A DNA stretch of 35,057 bases from an uncultured Psychroflexus sp. (GCA_913056525.1 CAJXLO010000015.1:1-35057); one strand, 5' to 3'. Numbered from the stretch's first letter, positions 1 to 8,612 are shown. Notes: generated by a model from the sequence alone, not told the origin. Numbers and translations: made by a program.

Positions 1-977
1 GCAGTTGGTATTTCAATGTCAGTCGTTATCGCTGTTAGAATCCCTTTATAACCACTCATAAAATTCAGCTCCTGCGCTTTTGAAACTAACAAAACCAAAT
101 CCGGTTGAAAGATCAATGCCGCAACTGCGGCTAATAAAGTTCCGATCAGTAAAGCGATTAAAGGCGGCGTTTTCACCACGATCATGGCAATAACAATAAT
201 CGGAACGATAAATAACCAAAGCGATATATTAAATGAAGATTCTATGGAAGAAAGAATCGGTTGAATATTTGCATTTCCACTGGCATCTAAATTTAATCCG
301 ATAATGATAAAAACGATCAAAGTGATGATTATAGTTGGAACCGTAGTAAAGGTCATATAGCGAATATGAGTAAAAAGATCAGTTCCGGCCATGGCAGGTG
401 CCAGATTGGTCGTATCGCTTAGCGGTGAAAGTTTATCCCCAAAATAAGCGCCGGAAAGAATAGCGCCGGCGGTCATTCCTAAAGAAATGTCCAACGCCTT
501 TGCGATGCCGACCAATGCGATCCCAACTGTCGCCGATGTTGTCCAACTACTGCCTGTAGCGACGGATATCAATGCACAAATGATAACACAGGCCGCCAGG
601 AAAATACTAGGGTTTAATAGCTGAAGTCCGTAATAGATCATCGTAGGTATGATCCCGCTTAGAAGCCAGGTACCAGCAAGAGCTCCTACCATCAATAGGA
701 TCAATATCGCTCCTGTGGTAGATTTGATGTTCTGTGAAACCTCTTCTACCATGGATTTATAATCCACTTTATGGTAAACGCCCACGATAGCAGCCACTGC
801 TCCACCTAATAGTAAAATAAACTGATTCGAACCACCTAAGGCATTATTACCGAAGACGAAAACATTAAAAGCTAGCATCCCAACTAATGCAAAAACGGGA
901 ATAAGCGCAGATCCGATGCTCAGGTTCTGGTTGCTGATGACTTTTTCATTATTCTCATCTGAGGATTGGCTTTCCAT
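1..977 (-). CDS. nhaC: Na+/H+ antiporter NhaC, 5' part only
   Basis: This is the N-terminal part (about 325 codons) of an NhaC-type Na+/H+ antiporter, which exchanges protons for cytoplasmic sodium across the inner membrane. The ATG is at 975-977 on the minus strand and the frame stays open to the window edge, so the C-terminus lies outside. The translation has a short acidic N-terminus (MESQSSDENNEK), a run of hydrophobic helices, and the family's conserved core, which reads SVATGSSWTTSATVG and then GAYFGDKLSPLSDTTNLAP. NhaC proteins are usually around 450-500 residues, so roughly two thirds is present. It follows the T9SS gene on the same strand after 83 bases that hold an AT-rich inverted repeat. 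Family identity is secure from the motifs; substrate range is inferred. Confidence 0.88.
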   Translation of the reverse strand, partial: MESQSSDENNEKVISNQNLSIGSALIPVFALVGMLAFNVFVFGNNALGGSNQFILLLGGAVAAIVGVYHKVDYKSMVEEVSQNIKSTTGAILILLMVGALAGTWLLSGIIPTMIYYGLQLLNPSIFLAACVIICALISVATGSSWTTSATVGIALVGIAKALDISLGMTAGAILSGAYFGDKLSPLSDTTNLAPAMAGTDLFTHIRYMTFTTVPTIIITLIVFIIIGLNLDASGNANIQPILSSIESSFNISLWLFIVPIIVIAMIVVKTPPLIALLIGTLLAAVAALIFQPDLVLLVSKAQELNFMSGYKGILTAITTDIEIPT

Positions 978-993
978 AAGCTAAAATTGATCT

Positions 994-1019
994 GTAATGT
1001 TACAATTTTTTAACATTAC
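994..1019. repeat. 9-bp inverted repeat in the nhaC upstream region
   Basis: GTAATGTTA (994-1002) and TAACATTAC (1011-1019) are perfect 9-base arms around an 8-base AT-rich loop. The element lies 17 bases upstream of the nhaC ATG and 41 bases beyond the stop of the T9SS gene. It could be an operator for nhaC or a weak transcript end for the upstream gene. It lacks the GC-rich stem of a standard intrinsic terminator. Confidence 0.4.
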
Positions 1020-1060
1020 TAACAAACACAGGCTTACCAGGTATCTTTGTCTTGAACATA

Positions 1061-3919
1061 TCAACGTTTTAAAGTGAAATGCCCTTTAAAGACCTTACCA
1101 TCAGCTAATTCTACACGATACCAATAATCATTGGAAGGCATGGGATTTCCGTTATAAGTACCATCCCAACCTTTTGAGCGAGGTGAAAAGGTTTTGAGCA
1201 ATTTTCCGTATCTGTCAAAGACCTTGATGATGGCATCGAAATCTGAAACCTTGAACAAACCATCTAATTGCCAATAATCGTTATATCCATCTTGATTAGG
1301 GGTGAAATATTCTGGTATACCCAGCACACCGAATTCTTTAGGTCTGATGCCGCAGCCGTTCTTATCCTTTACATATATGGTATGTAAGCCCATGGGGATC
1401 CTATCAAAGGTATTGCTATCCTGATACGGTCCATTCACATTATCAATGGCATATTCATAATCGCCTAGACTTTCCGGTAGTAGAATTACTTCTGCTGTAT
1501 TATTCGCCTGGAATTCTTGCACTTCTATATCAAAAAAGGCTATGTTAGACGGTAGAACAGTGAAGGTCCTGCTTTTTTGACAACCAGTAGACTCGTCCAG
1601 AACGGTGAAAATATATTCACCTGCTTCATTGATCGCTATTTGCGGCGAAGTTTGCGCTGTAGGTTCCCAAAGGAAACTAAAGCCATTGGTCAGGCCTACG
1701 TAATTTGAGGTCAAATTGATAGGTTCTGGGAAAGTGTTCGTGCAATAAATCACCTCATCATCCTGACCCACTGGCGGTAGCTCGTCTATGTTTAATGTGA
1801 GGATACCCAGATCATCGCAGCCACCGGAGCGGACATTCCTAAAATAGATATCCTGTTGATAAGGATTGGTTATCGTAAAATCGGTCGGGTTCTGTATAGG
1901 GTTAGTCTCTTGTAACGCTTCATTCTCTGTTAGGTAAAAATCGGTCACATCCAGCGAACTTGAAGCATCGATATCCGTTAGGTCAAAACTTCTGATCCCA
2001 TCTTCGTTCGTATCACATAAGTTCAACTGCTCGTTTAGTATGTTCACATCTTCTATCTGTAGGTCCAGTTCAACGATGTCTGCACAATTGGTATTATCAT
2101 TATTTACGCTAACATACAATGTTTGCGGATTGGAAGTATTCGTGTAGTCGTTAATTCCCTGTATCGGATCCTGTTCCGCTTGTGCATCGGATAGGTTTGT
2201 GAAGTAAGTAAAACTATAATCCGCTAATTGTGCATTATCCGGGGTCAGTTCATCTTCTGCATCGGTCAGGTCGAACTGGGAAGTTTCATTCTCAAGATCG
2301 GTAACGCAATTAAAGAGATCAGCATCGTTCGCTAAGGGGATTTCCGCATAGGTAATATTGGCTATGCCTTGAAGTGGACAGCTTCCATCATTAAGGTTGA
2401 CTTCTAGCGTAAAGGTTTCTTCAAAGGGAAGTTCGATATTATCAGGAGCCTGAACCGTGATCTGCGGTCCGGACTCGTTCATAAGCTCACCTTCGTTATA
2501 CCAGGTATAGGTAGCTCCGCTGATATCATCATAAGCGAGTTCTATCGTTTCATTACCACATATCTGAGTGTCTGTAATGATCTCATCAGATACATCCTCT
2601 ATAATATCTATTCTTGAGCTGAATATGGATTGAGTAAAGGGTGGCAGACCAAAAGTGGAGGAACCAGATAGTGGAATGGCTCCCTGACCAGGGCTTTCCG
2701 TATAGTTCACATTGTCCGCATCCGCATTGGGATTATTGATGACCGCTAAAACATTGTTACCGAAGACAGTCTTGTAGATCTTTCCGTCCGGTCCCAGTTG
2801 CATGGCCGTTGGTGTTCCACCGCTCACGCCATCTATGGCACTTTGAGCGGAAGATATGTCCGCCGCTTCCAGGTCCCATTGGATCAAACTGAAAGTGCTG
2901 GGCGATGGATTTATCGTAGCATAGGCCTTAGTAGCATCTGGAGAGAATTCCACACCATAGGCATTGACATTTTGAACAAGCGGTATAGGGTTTGAGACCT
3001 GACCAGTATCGTTATTGAAATCAAACAGATATACATTACCGTCGCCAGCATCTGAAGTTCCTATCTGGTCATAGTTTGTCGTATTATTAGCGGTTATCAA
3101 TTTTCCTCCATCTGGCGATGCTTTGAGATAACCCAAAGCACTTCTCCGATAACCGGATAAAGGAACCACAGGTCCAGTTTGAGAAATCACCGGTTGCTCA
3201 TCCACGCCGTCATCATCGATCTTAAAAGCGTAGAACGTATCGATAAAATGAGTGATCAACCAGGTAGAAGAACAGTCCGATCCTCTGACGGCGGTTATCT
3301 TTTCAGAGCATTTGTATTTCACCTGCTCAACATCATTTTCATCATAAGTGATCAATTGATTGTTCCTTTCACCAGCAACGACATCTCCAAGTCCGTTCCT
3401 TAGAGACATGTCCACGATGGAAAAATTGAGGCCGTTATTAAAACCATCATCATCCTGAGGAACCGAATGGGAACTGATGTCAGAATAGTTGGATGCTGGT
3501 GAACCATCGGGATTGGCCGGACCCTGGTTCGGATAAGCATTTGCATTATCATGATGCGGTTCATCTACAGTAAATACATAATAGAGGTCATTGTCAGAAG
3601 GATGTGGAACGATGAGCCCGCTGGAAGTACTGGAAGGATCACCGTTTAGACCTGTTCCACCGAAGTAGTCCGCATTCGGCATGATGTTATGTTCGCGGTC
3701 CCAAACTGTCCTACCATCGGTGTAGAACAGAAGGTTTCCCGAGGCATCCGAGATTGAAGAGCAGCCTTCGTTCGTCGCGAGTTGCCCGTCACTTAAGGCT
3801 GAAGGTGGTGATGTACTGAAAGTGATCCCGGCGTTATTGCCAAAGTACCAGTTGTTCGCTTCGCCCTGACTAAAGTTCAAGATTGGAAATAGCAACAGGA
3901 GAAGGCTAAAGCGATACAT
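1061..3919 (-). CDS. T9SS-exported protein with gliding-motility-type C-terminal sorting domain
   Basis: The protein has 952 residues. Residues 1-19 are a signal peptide (MYRFSLLLLLFPILNFSQG). The N-terminal half, roughly residues 20-430, has repeated aromatic and glycine-rich strands (NNWYFGNNAGITF, LLFYTDGRTVWD, KLITANN, KIYKTVFGNN) that suggest a beta-propeller-like fold. The middle is acidic and Cys-containing with repeated patterns such as LFNCVTD and LNLCDTNEDGIRSFDLTD, as in adhesin-like repeats. Residues 870-952 form the gliding-motility-associated (type B) C-terminal domain: EYFTPNQDGYND at the start, IKVFDRYGKLL, GWDGTYNG, and the end GHFTLKR. That domain targets proteins through the outer membrane by the type IX system. 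The product is therefore probably cell-surface or secreted. Its ligand is unknown. A -7 box lies 14 bases upstream of the ATG. Confidence 0.9.
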   Translation of the reverse strand: MYRFSLLLLLFPILNFSQGEANNWYFGNNAGITFSTSPPSALSDGQLATNEGCSSISDASGNLLFYTDGRTVWDREHNIMPNADYFGGTGLNGDPSSTSSGLIVPHPSDNDLYYVFTVDEPHHDNANAYPNQGPANPDGSPASNYSDISSHSVPQDDDGFNNGLNFSIVDMSLRNGLGDVVAGERNNQLITYDENDVEQVKYKCSEKITAVRGSDCSSTWLITHFIDTFYAFKIDDDGVDEQPVISQTGPVVPLSGYRRSALGYLKASPDGGKLITANNTTNYDQIGTSDAGDGNVYLFDFNNDTGQVSNPIPLVQNVNAYGVEFSPDATKAYATINPSPSTFSLIQWDLEAADISSAQSAIDGVSGGTPTAMQLGPDGKIYKTVFGNNVLAVINNPNADADNVNYTESPGQGAIPLSGSSTFGLPPFTQSIFSSRIDIIEDVSDEIITDTQICGNETIELAYDDISGATYTWYNEGELMNESGPQITVQAPDNIELPFEETFTLEVNLNDGSCPLQGIANITYAEIPLANDADLFNCVTDLENETSQFDLTDAEDELTPDNAQLADYSFTYFTNLSDAQAEQDPIQGINDYTNTSNPQTLYVSVNNDNTNCADIVELDLQIEDVNILNEQLNLCDTNEDGIRSFDLTDIDASSSLDVTDFYLTENEALQETNPIQNPTDFTITNPYQQDIYFRNVRSGGCDDLGILTLNIDELPPVGQDDEVIYCTNTFPEPINLTSNYVGLTNGFSFLWEPTAQTSPQIAINEAGEYIFTVLDESTGCQKSRTFTVLPSNIAFFDIEVQEFQANNTAEVILLPESLGDYEYAIDNVNGPYQDSNTFDRIPMGLHTIYVKDKNGCGIRPKEFGVLGIPEYFTPNQDGYNDYWQLDGLFKVSDFDAIIKVFDRYGKLLKTFSPRSKGWDGTYNGNPMPSNDYWYRVELADGKVFKGHFTLKR

Positions 3920-3932
3920 AAATGTTTTTGCT

Positions 3933-3940
3933 CAAATATA
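3933..3940 (-). promoter_or_regulatory. -7 promoter box for the T9SS gene
   Basis: The minus strand reads TATATTTG, a full match to the Bacteroidota -7 consensus TAnnTTTG, 13 bases before the ATG at 3919. I see no convincing -33 TTG at the usual distance. Confidence 0.5.
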
Positions 3941-3950
3941 AAAGTTTATT

Positions 3951-4775
3951 TTACAAATCGCGTTTTTGAAGTAATTTATAAGAACCCAGAACAAAAATAA
4001 CCGTCCATACCAGAACGATGATGATGGCCGTTAATGGAACGCCATAATCCTTATCAAATTCCGGATTAAGCTGATTAGCAGCAGAAGAAACGGCCTCCAA
4101 CTTGGTCACCGGCTCTACAATAAGATTGCTCATGGCCTGTAGTGGCAGGAACTGCTTTAAGAATTCAAGCGGTTTTGCCTCAAAATTGATAAAAAGACGC
4201 ACTAAGCCTTCCAGCACCCAGATGAGAAAAAGAAAACCCAGCGCGAAAGCTGAACGTTTGACCAAGATCCCCAAAAACATACATAGGGAGAAAAAACCGA
4301 GTAGTTTCACGAAATAAGCGGCGATGTATTCCATATCACTGAAAATGATGGAAGCTTCCGTAAAATCAGAAAAAACTAAGCCCAGGATAAGGCTGATGAT
4401 AAAATACGCCAGGGTTGAGGTCAGAGAAAGCACCACGACCATTGAGAACTTGGACTGAATGAACTCCCATTTGCTCAAGCCGTCTATCAAATTTTGTTTT
4501 AAGGTCCTGTTCGTATATTCACTGGACATCAGAGAAACGATAACGATAGCCAGGAAGATCTTCAAGACCGCCAGAAAATAAGCGTTAAAATGCCATACAT
4601 AAGGAAAATTGAAAATTCCCTGCTCGGCCACTCTAAAATCTACAACGCCAAAGTTGAACCTGATAGAGGAAAACAAGGCAATAAAGGCAAATAGCGCAAA
4701 GTAGATTATGCTCAAAACCTTGGCCGACCTTGAACGAATAAACTTATAGAACTCTATATTGAATAATCTTAACAT
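3951..4775 (-). CDS. ABC-2 type exporter permease
   Basis: This is a 274-residue membrane subunit of an ABC exporter. It has about six hydrophobic segments: near residues 20-40 (IIYFALFAFIALFSS), 65-85, 110-135 (MVVVLSLTSTLAYFIISLILGLVF), 150-170, 172-192 and 248-266 (AIIIVLVWTVIFVLGSYKLL). It keeps the SSEYTNRTLKQNLIDGLSKWEF loop found between helices two and three of ABC-2 permeases of the bacitracin/lantibiotic-export type. It starts 7 bases after the stop of the ATPase gene on the same strand, so the two form one transcription unit and most likely one transporter. The substrate cannot be deduced. The promoter of the next minus-strand gene starts right at its 3' end. Confidence 0.85.
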   Translation of the reverse strand: MLRLFNIEFYKFIRSRSAKVLSIIYFALFAFIALFSSIRFNFGVVDFRVAEQGIFNFPYVWHFNAYFLAVLKIFLAIVIVSLMSSEYTNRTLKQNLIDGLSKWEFIQSKFSMVVVLSLTSTLAYFIISLILGLVFSDFTEASIIFSDMEYIAAYFVKLLGFFSLCMFLGILVKRSAFALGFLFLIWVLEGLVRLFINFEAKPLEFLKQFLPLQAMSNLIVEPVTKLEAVSSAANQLNPEFDKDYGVPLTAIIIVLVWTVIFVLGSYKLLQKRDL

Positions 4776-4782
4776 GATGAAC

Positions 4783-5682
4783 TTAATTTTTTGTAATTTC
4801 CAGAAAGCTGTCTTCCAAGCTTTCTTTTCGTTTGATCAAATGATTGAAAAAAATATTTTGTTGAGCTGCTTTCTGGTTGAGCGTTGCCGCATCGGTCGGT
4901 TGATTGAGCATGGCCTTCATCACTCCTTTTGGGAGCTCTTTAACCTTACTTACTTCTTCACAGGATTCCAGAAAGGCCTTTACCTTAGCCGGGTCATCAG
5001 CGGCGACTTCCACAAAACCATGTGTTGCGTTCATCTCATCCACTCTACCAGTATAAAGGTTTTTTCCTTCCCTTAAAATGACCACATGGGTGCAGATCTT
5101 CTCCACTTCATCCAATAAATGAGAAGCTAATAGAATGGTTGTCCCTTGATTGGCAATTCTAGTGATGATATCCCTGATCTGATGGATCCCAGCTGGGTCC
5201 AATCCGTTCGTGGGTTCGTCCAGTATCAATATCTCAGGATCATTCAGAAGTGCTGATGCGATGGCCAGACGTTGTTTCATACCTAATGAGTATTGCTTGA
5301 AATGGTCGTTCTTTCTGTCCAGAAGTCCTACTACCTCTAATTTTTCATCTATACTAAGCACGTCCAATTCCTTGATCTTGCACACCAATTTGAGGTTCTC
5401 ATAAGCTGACATATTAGGATAGAAATTAGGGTTTTCTATGATCGCACCTATTTTCTTTAAGGCATCATGCGTTGGCATGTCTGATTCGAACCATCTGAAA
5501 TTACCAGAGGATGGATTTACCACGTTGAGCACCATTCCTAGTGTGGTGGACTTCCCGCTTCCATTAGGTCCAAGGATGCCATAGATATTGCCTTTTTCTA
5601 TGGTGAATGATAAATTATCAACGGCCTTTAATTTCCCATAATTCTTAGTAAGCCGATCAAGGATAAGTATTCGTTCTGCCAA
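4783..5682 (-). CDS. ABC exporter ATP-binding protein
   Basis: This 299-residue cytoplasmic ATPase powers the adjacent ABC-2 permease. Visible motifs are Walker A GPNGSGKST (38-46), the Q-loop region IIENPNFYPNMSAYENL with the BcrA-type ENPNFY sequence (about 81-97), signature YSLGMKQR (131-138), Walker B ILILDEP (151-157) with the D-loop NGLD, and the switch His in LLASHLLDEVE (H188). A C-terminal extension of about 80 residues follows the core, as in bacitracin/lantibiotic-type exporters. The start codon is TTG at 5680-5682. No ATG or GTG is available before the Walker A motif, and the frame upstream offers no other start. A near-consensus -7 sequence (GATATTTG) lies about 25 bases upstream. 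Confidence 0.9.
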   Translation of the reverse strand: MAERILILDRLTKNYGKLKAVDNLSFTIEKGNIYGILGPNGSGKSTTLGMVLNVVNPSSGNFRWFESDMPTHDALKKIGAIIENPNFYPNMSAYENLKLVCKIKELDVLSIDEKLEVVGLLDRKNDHFKQYSLGMKQRLAIASALLNDPEILILDEPTNGLDPAGIHQIRDIITRIANQGTTILLASHLLDEVEKICTHVVILREGKNLYTGRVDEMNATHGFVEVAADDPAKVKAFLESCEEVSKVKELPKGVMKAMLNQPTDAATLNQKAAQQNIFFNHLIKRKESLEDSFLEITKN

Positions 5683-5862
5683 AGTCTTTTTTTTAGTAGG
5701 ACGGCAAATATCCTATTTTGTTACAGATAAGTTAAAGAAATGCCTGCGAATTTCGTCGATACTGAACCAGACCTTAGCAAATGGAACAAACCAATGGTTT
5801 CGGAATACGCTTAATACGATACCGATATCAATGTTTTCTTGTGAACAACTATCTACTTTTTT
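5683..5862. other. 180-bp intergenic region
   Basis: This stretch lies between two minus-strand genes. I see a near-match -7 box (GATATTTG on the minus strand, around 5705-5712) that could serve the ABC operon, and a 13-base odd palindrome AAACCAATGGTTT at 5788-5800. I see no tRNA, riboswitch or GC-rich terminator. Confidence 0.3.
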
Positions 5863-6444
5863 TTAAATATCAAATTCCACCACGTTCTTATAAGCACCTG
5901 GCTGGAGTTCACCCAGGTTTTCATTACCTATTCTGGTCCTTATCAATCTTAAACAGGGAAATCCCACGGCCGCGGTCATCTTCCTGACCTGCCTGAACTT
6001 TCCTTCCCTAAGGACGACCTTTAACCAGGATGTAGGTCCATGCTTAGGATGACGCTGCTTTCTATGGGTTGGAACATCAGGAGCCTCATTGATCTGTTCG
6101 GCCTGACAAGGTAAGGTCTTATGATACTTCCCGTGAACACTGATATCCACTCCGGCCTGAAGCTGCTTCACAGCCTTCCGGTCTATAATACCATCTACCA
6201 TAACAAAATATTCCTTTTCTACTTTCCGTCCTCTTATCAACTGGCTTAGCCTGCCGTTATCGGTCAGCAGTAACAAGCCTTCAGAGGTTTCATCCAATCT
6301 GCCTATTGGCATTATCCGCTCATTCACGTCCATCAGTTCGCCCAGCAATCGCTTGTTCTTCCTCCTGTTTTGATTATTGACGAACTGAGACAGGTATCCG
6401 TAAGGTTTCCATAATTTGTAATGTGTAAAATTGCTCATCATCAA
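5863..6444 (-). CDS. rRNA pseudouridine synthase, RsuA/RluE group
   Basis: This is a 193-residue pseudouridine synthase that isomerises a specific uridine in rRNA. It has the family's start, LWKPYGYLSQF (11-21), and the catalytic signature GRLDETSEGLLLLTDNG, with the catalytic Asp at residue 51. KEYFVMVDG follows, then the C-terminal GKFRQVRKMTAAVGFPCLRLIRTRIG typical of the RsuA/RluB/E/F branch. There is no N-terminal S4 RNA-binding domain; its length and layout match RluE-like enzymes, which modify 23S rRNA. Three consecutive ATG codons open the frame, so the true start may be any of them. The gene begins 7 bases after the stop of the CPBP gene and is probably cotranscribed with it. The exact target base is inferred only from family resemblance. 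Confidence 0.88.
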   Translation of the reverse strand: MMMSNFTHYKLWKPYGYLSQFVNNQNRRKNKRLLGELMDVNERIMPIGRLDETSEGLLLLTDNGRLSQLIRGRKVEKEYFVMVDGIIDRKAVKQLQAGVDISVHGKYHKTLPCQAEQINEAPDVPTHRKQRHPKHGPTSWLKVVLREGKFRQVRKMTAAVGFPCLRLIRTRIGNENLGELQPGAYKNVVEFDI

Positions 6445-6451
6445 AATATGA

Positions 6452-7081
6452 TCAATTAGGAAATCCTAAAATATCGCCCAACCCAACAGCATAGATCCAG
6501 CATCCATACAAAGCATGCTCAAATATACTAAATCCTAAAGAACGCGTCCTTAGATAAGTATGACAGAAAATCCATCCGCCTATCAAGGTCATCAATAAGA
6601 CGAGTCCGTTATAAAAGAACAAATGCGCTAATGAAAAAAGCAGGCCGTTCACGAACAGGAAAACACTATCATTTGGAAAGATCTGTTTATATCTATGATA
6701 GAAAAAGTATCGGTAGATAAAAGATTGCGGAACAACTGACGCCAGGGTGTAAATTCCACAAATAATGATGAACTGCTGCGGATTGATCCTGATCGGTAAG
6801 AAAAGTTGCTTCGGATAGGAGATTGATACGATAGAATAGGTGACCAATGCGACGACAACGAACTTTGCCAGTAGAAAAAAAAGGTGTTGACCTTTTATTC
6901 CATCCGATGATATCCTGAACGAAAAGAACCGGTGCTTTCCACTGATAATGATGATATATATCAAACCCAGAAGCCCTAAAACGAGCCGAATGGTCAAAGG
7001 AACCGGCACGGCGAGCAGTAATGGAAGAAGTACAAAAAGCAGGAGTAGCTCGGCCAGTCTTTGCTTGTCCTTTATTCTCAT
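6452..7081 (-). CDS. CPBP-family membrane protein lacking the usual catalytic Glu
   Basis: This is an integral membrane protein of 209 residues when started at the ATG at 7079-7081. Hydrophobic segments run through most of it (LAELLLLFVLLPLLLA, LVLGLLGLIYIIII, FFLLAKFVVVALVTYSI, and others). It resembles CPBP (Abi/CAAX protease-like) proteins. Motif 1 should carry Glu before an Arg (QE-x-x-x-R in this lineage) but reads PQSFIYRYFFYHRY, so Ser replaces Glu. Motif 2, FSLAHLFF, keeps its His, and the third motif, IFEHALYG, is present. The protein may be a non-proteolytic relative. An upstream in-frame ATG at 7168 would add 29 residues that look unlike coding sequence and would contain the -7 box at 7089-7096, so I prefer the inner start. 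The pseudouridine synthase gene follows after 7 bases. Confidence 0.72.
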   Translation of the reverse strand: MRIKDKQRLAELLLLFVLLPLLLAVPVPLTIRLVLGLLGLIYIIIISGKHRFFSFRISSDGIKGQHLFFLLAKFVVVALVTYSIVSISYPKQLFLPIRINPQQFIIICGIYTLASVVPQSFIYRYFFYHRYKQIFPNDSVFLFVNGLLFSLAHLFFYNGLVLLMTLIGGWIFCHTYLRTRSLGFSIFEHALYGCWIYAVGLGDILGFPN

Positions 7082-7088
7082 AAAATGC

Positions 7089-7096
7089 CAAATATA
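7089..7096 (-). promoter_or_regulatory. -7 promoter box for the CPBP gene
   Basis: The minus strand reads TATATTTG (TAnnTTTG consensus), seven bases before the ATG at 7081. It predicts a very short leader and argues against the longer reading frame that starts at 7168. Confidence 0.45.
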
Positions 7097-7189
7097 TCCT
7101 TTTAGGGCGAAATATCGATTAAAAAAAAAACATCCCTGAATACCGCCATCTGAGCTCATCAGGAACATCGTTACTAAAAAATAAATATT

Positions 7190-7197
7190 TAGTTTTG
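7190..7197 (+). promoter_or_regulatory. -7 promoter box for the RDD gene
   Basis: TAGTTTTG matches TAnnTTTG and lies 15 bases before the ATG at 7213. It faces away from the CPBP promoter. Confidence 0.45.
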
Positions 7198-7212
7198 TTG
7201 TTTTGATATCCT

Positions 7213-7938
7213 ATGCCTGATAACAGTATTCAGACAGCGCAAAACGTGACCATAACAAGGAATACCGCCAGTATCATCAAGCGTGGCGCTGCTTTCCTCA
7301 TCGATATTTTGATCTACATCAGCTATTTTACGCTTACCTCACTCCTACTTTCCTTTTTTGATGTTAGGAACACAATTTCCCTTTCAATGCTCAGCATCAT
7401 CTATAGTTTGCCAATATTATTATACCACGTGCTGTTCGAGGTTTTTAATAACGGACAAAGTATTGGCAAGGCCAGTTTACGGATCCGTGTGGTCAAGCTG
7501 GATGGTTCACATCCCGACCTGGGAAGTCTGATGATCCGCTGGTTGTTACGGATCCTTGACATTACGCTCACCACCGGTGGACTGGCCATCGTGATGATCT
7601 TATTGAACAAGAACGGTCAGCGATTAGGAGATCTTGCGGCCAGAACATGCGTGATCGATGAAAATCCCAGGACCGGCGCTCAGAACACGCTAATCGCCCA
7701 TCTGCCAGAGGATCATCAACCTAAGTACGAGCAAGTGCGTCTATTCTCTGATGAAGATATGCAAAAGACGAAACGACTATTTACCAATGCAGAAAAGACC
7801 GGCAACCATAAGATCAAGATCGCACTGGCGCAAAAGTTGGCCAGGAAGATGAAAGTAGAACCTGAGGAAAAACCGCATTTTTTCATACAGCGCGTATTAG
7901 CGGATTACACGTACTATACTAGTCAAGACAGCATTTGA
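7213..7938 (+). CDS. RDD-family membrane protein
   Basis: This is a 241-residue inner-membrane protein with an RDD domain at about residues 20-150. The domain begins IIKRGAAFLIDILIYISYF, with the Arg and Asp that name the family, and continues through NNGQSIGKASLRIRVVKLDG to GQRLGDLAARTCVID. Two or three transmembrane helices are evident (28-50, 57-75, about 118-135). The C-terminal 90 residues are soluble and charged, with a helical stretch rich in Lys and Arg (MQKTKRLFTNAEKTGNHKIKIALAQKLARKMK). The function of RDD proteins is poorly defined; some act as Na+/H+ antiporters and others accompany membrane insertion genes. The next gene begins immediately after its stop codon, so the two are probably translated from one message. 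Confidence 0.85.
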   Translation: MPDNSIQTAQNVTITRNTASIIKRGAAFLIDILIYISYFTLTSLLLSFFDVRNTISLSMLSIIYSLPILLYHVLFEVFNNGQSIGKASLRIRVVKLDGSHPDLGSLMIRWLLRILDITLTTGGLAIVMILLNKNGQRLGDLAARTCVIDENPRTGAQNTLIAHLPEDHQPKYEQVRLFSDEDMQKTKRLFTNAEKTGNHKIKIALAQKLARKMKVEPEEKPHFFIQRVLADYTYYTSQDSI

Positions 7939-7939
7939 T

Positions 7940-8536
7940 TTGATCACCTTTCTGGACATACTTGGTGTTATCGCATTTTCCATATCTGGAGTGCTGACCT
8001 CAATGCGCAAGGAGATGGATGCCTTTGGGATATTGATCATCGCTTTTGTGACGGCCATTGGCGGTGGTACGTTAAGGGATGTGCTGCTGGACCAGCCAGT
8101 AATCTGGTTACGGGACCTGACCTACGCTTATACCATTGTCATCACCGTTGTATTGGCCATCATCTTCCAGCATAAGATCGCTTACCTGAGAAGGTCGCTT
8201 TTCCTTTTTGATACCATAGGATTAGGGCTCTATACGGTAGTAGGCATTGAAAAAGCGCTTTCCGCCGATATTCCCTGGGTGATCTGTATCGCCTTTGGAA
8301 CGATGAGCGCCTGCTTTGGCGGCGTTTTACGGGATATCCTCAGCAACGAGATACCTATCATCTTTCGCCAGGAGATCTATGCGACAGCTTGTATATTAGG
8401 CGGTATGGTGTATTTTGGACTAAGCCAATTCCCTATCAATATCAATTGGATTTTCATCATCTCCCTAAGCGTCGTGATCGTAGTCCGGATCCTGGCGGTA
8501 GTGTTTAAGATCTCCCTGCCTAGCGTTTATAAGTAG
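7940..8536 (+). CDS. TRIC (UPF0126) family cation channel
   Basis: This 198-residue, seven-helix membrane protein belongs to the trimeric intracellular cation channel family (formerly UPF0126, YadS-like). The family carries two internal repeats, each with a glycine-rich kink and an Arg-Asp pair. Here the first is AIGGGTLRDVLL (G41-43, R46, D47) and the second is CFGGVLRDILSNEIP (G127-128, R131, D132). The family forms monovalent cation channels in the inner membrane. The start is TTG at 7940, one base after the RDD stop; no in-frame ATG or GTG exists before the first helix. It probably shares the RDD gene's transcript. After the stop, AAGTAGT (8531-8537) can pair with ACTACTT (8562-8568), but the stem is weak. 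Confidence 0.9.
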   Translation: MITFLDILGVIAFSISGVLTSMRKEMDAFGILIIAFVTAIGGGTLRDVLLDQPVIWLRDLTYAYTIVITVVLAIIFQHKIAYLRRSLFLFDTIGLGLYTVVGIEKALSADIPWVICIAFGTMSACFGGVLRDILSNEIPIIFRQEIYATACILGGMVYFGLSQFPININWIFIISLSVVIVVRILAVVFKISLPSVYK

Positions 8537-8612
8537 TAATATATTAAAGAAGATCACAAAAACTACTTAGACATAATATCCTATTCTTGCACTACTTATT
8601 GAAAATGAATAC

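Noticed and set aside
5788-5800. Odd palindrome AAACCAATGGTTT upstream of the ABC exporter genes
   Set aside because: It is short, not placed near the likely promoter, and has no partner copy in the window.
6693-7091. A 132-codon minus-strand frame overlapping the CPBP gene
   Set aside because: It is in another frame of the same strand, and the CPBP frame has membrane helices and family motifs while this one has none.
8531-8568. Possible hairpin AAGTAGT/ACTACTT after the TRIC channel gene
   Set aside because: The stem is only seven AT-rich pairs with a 24-base loop and no T tract, and a second ACTACTT copy at 8591 competes for pairing.
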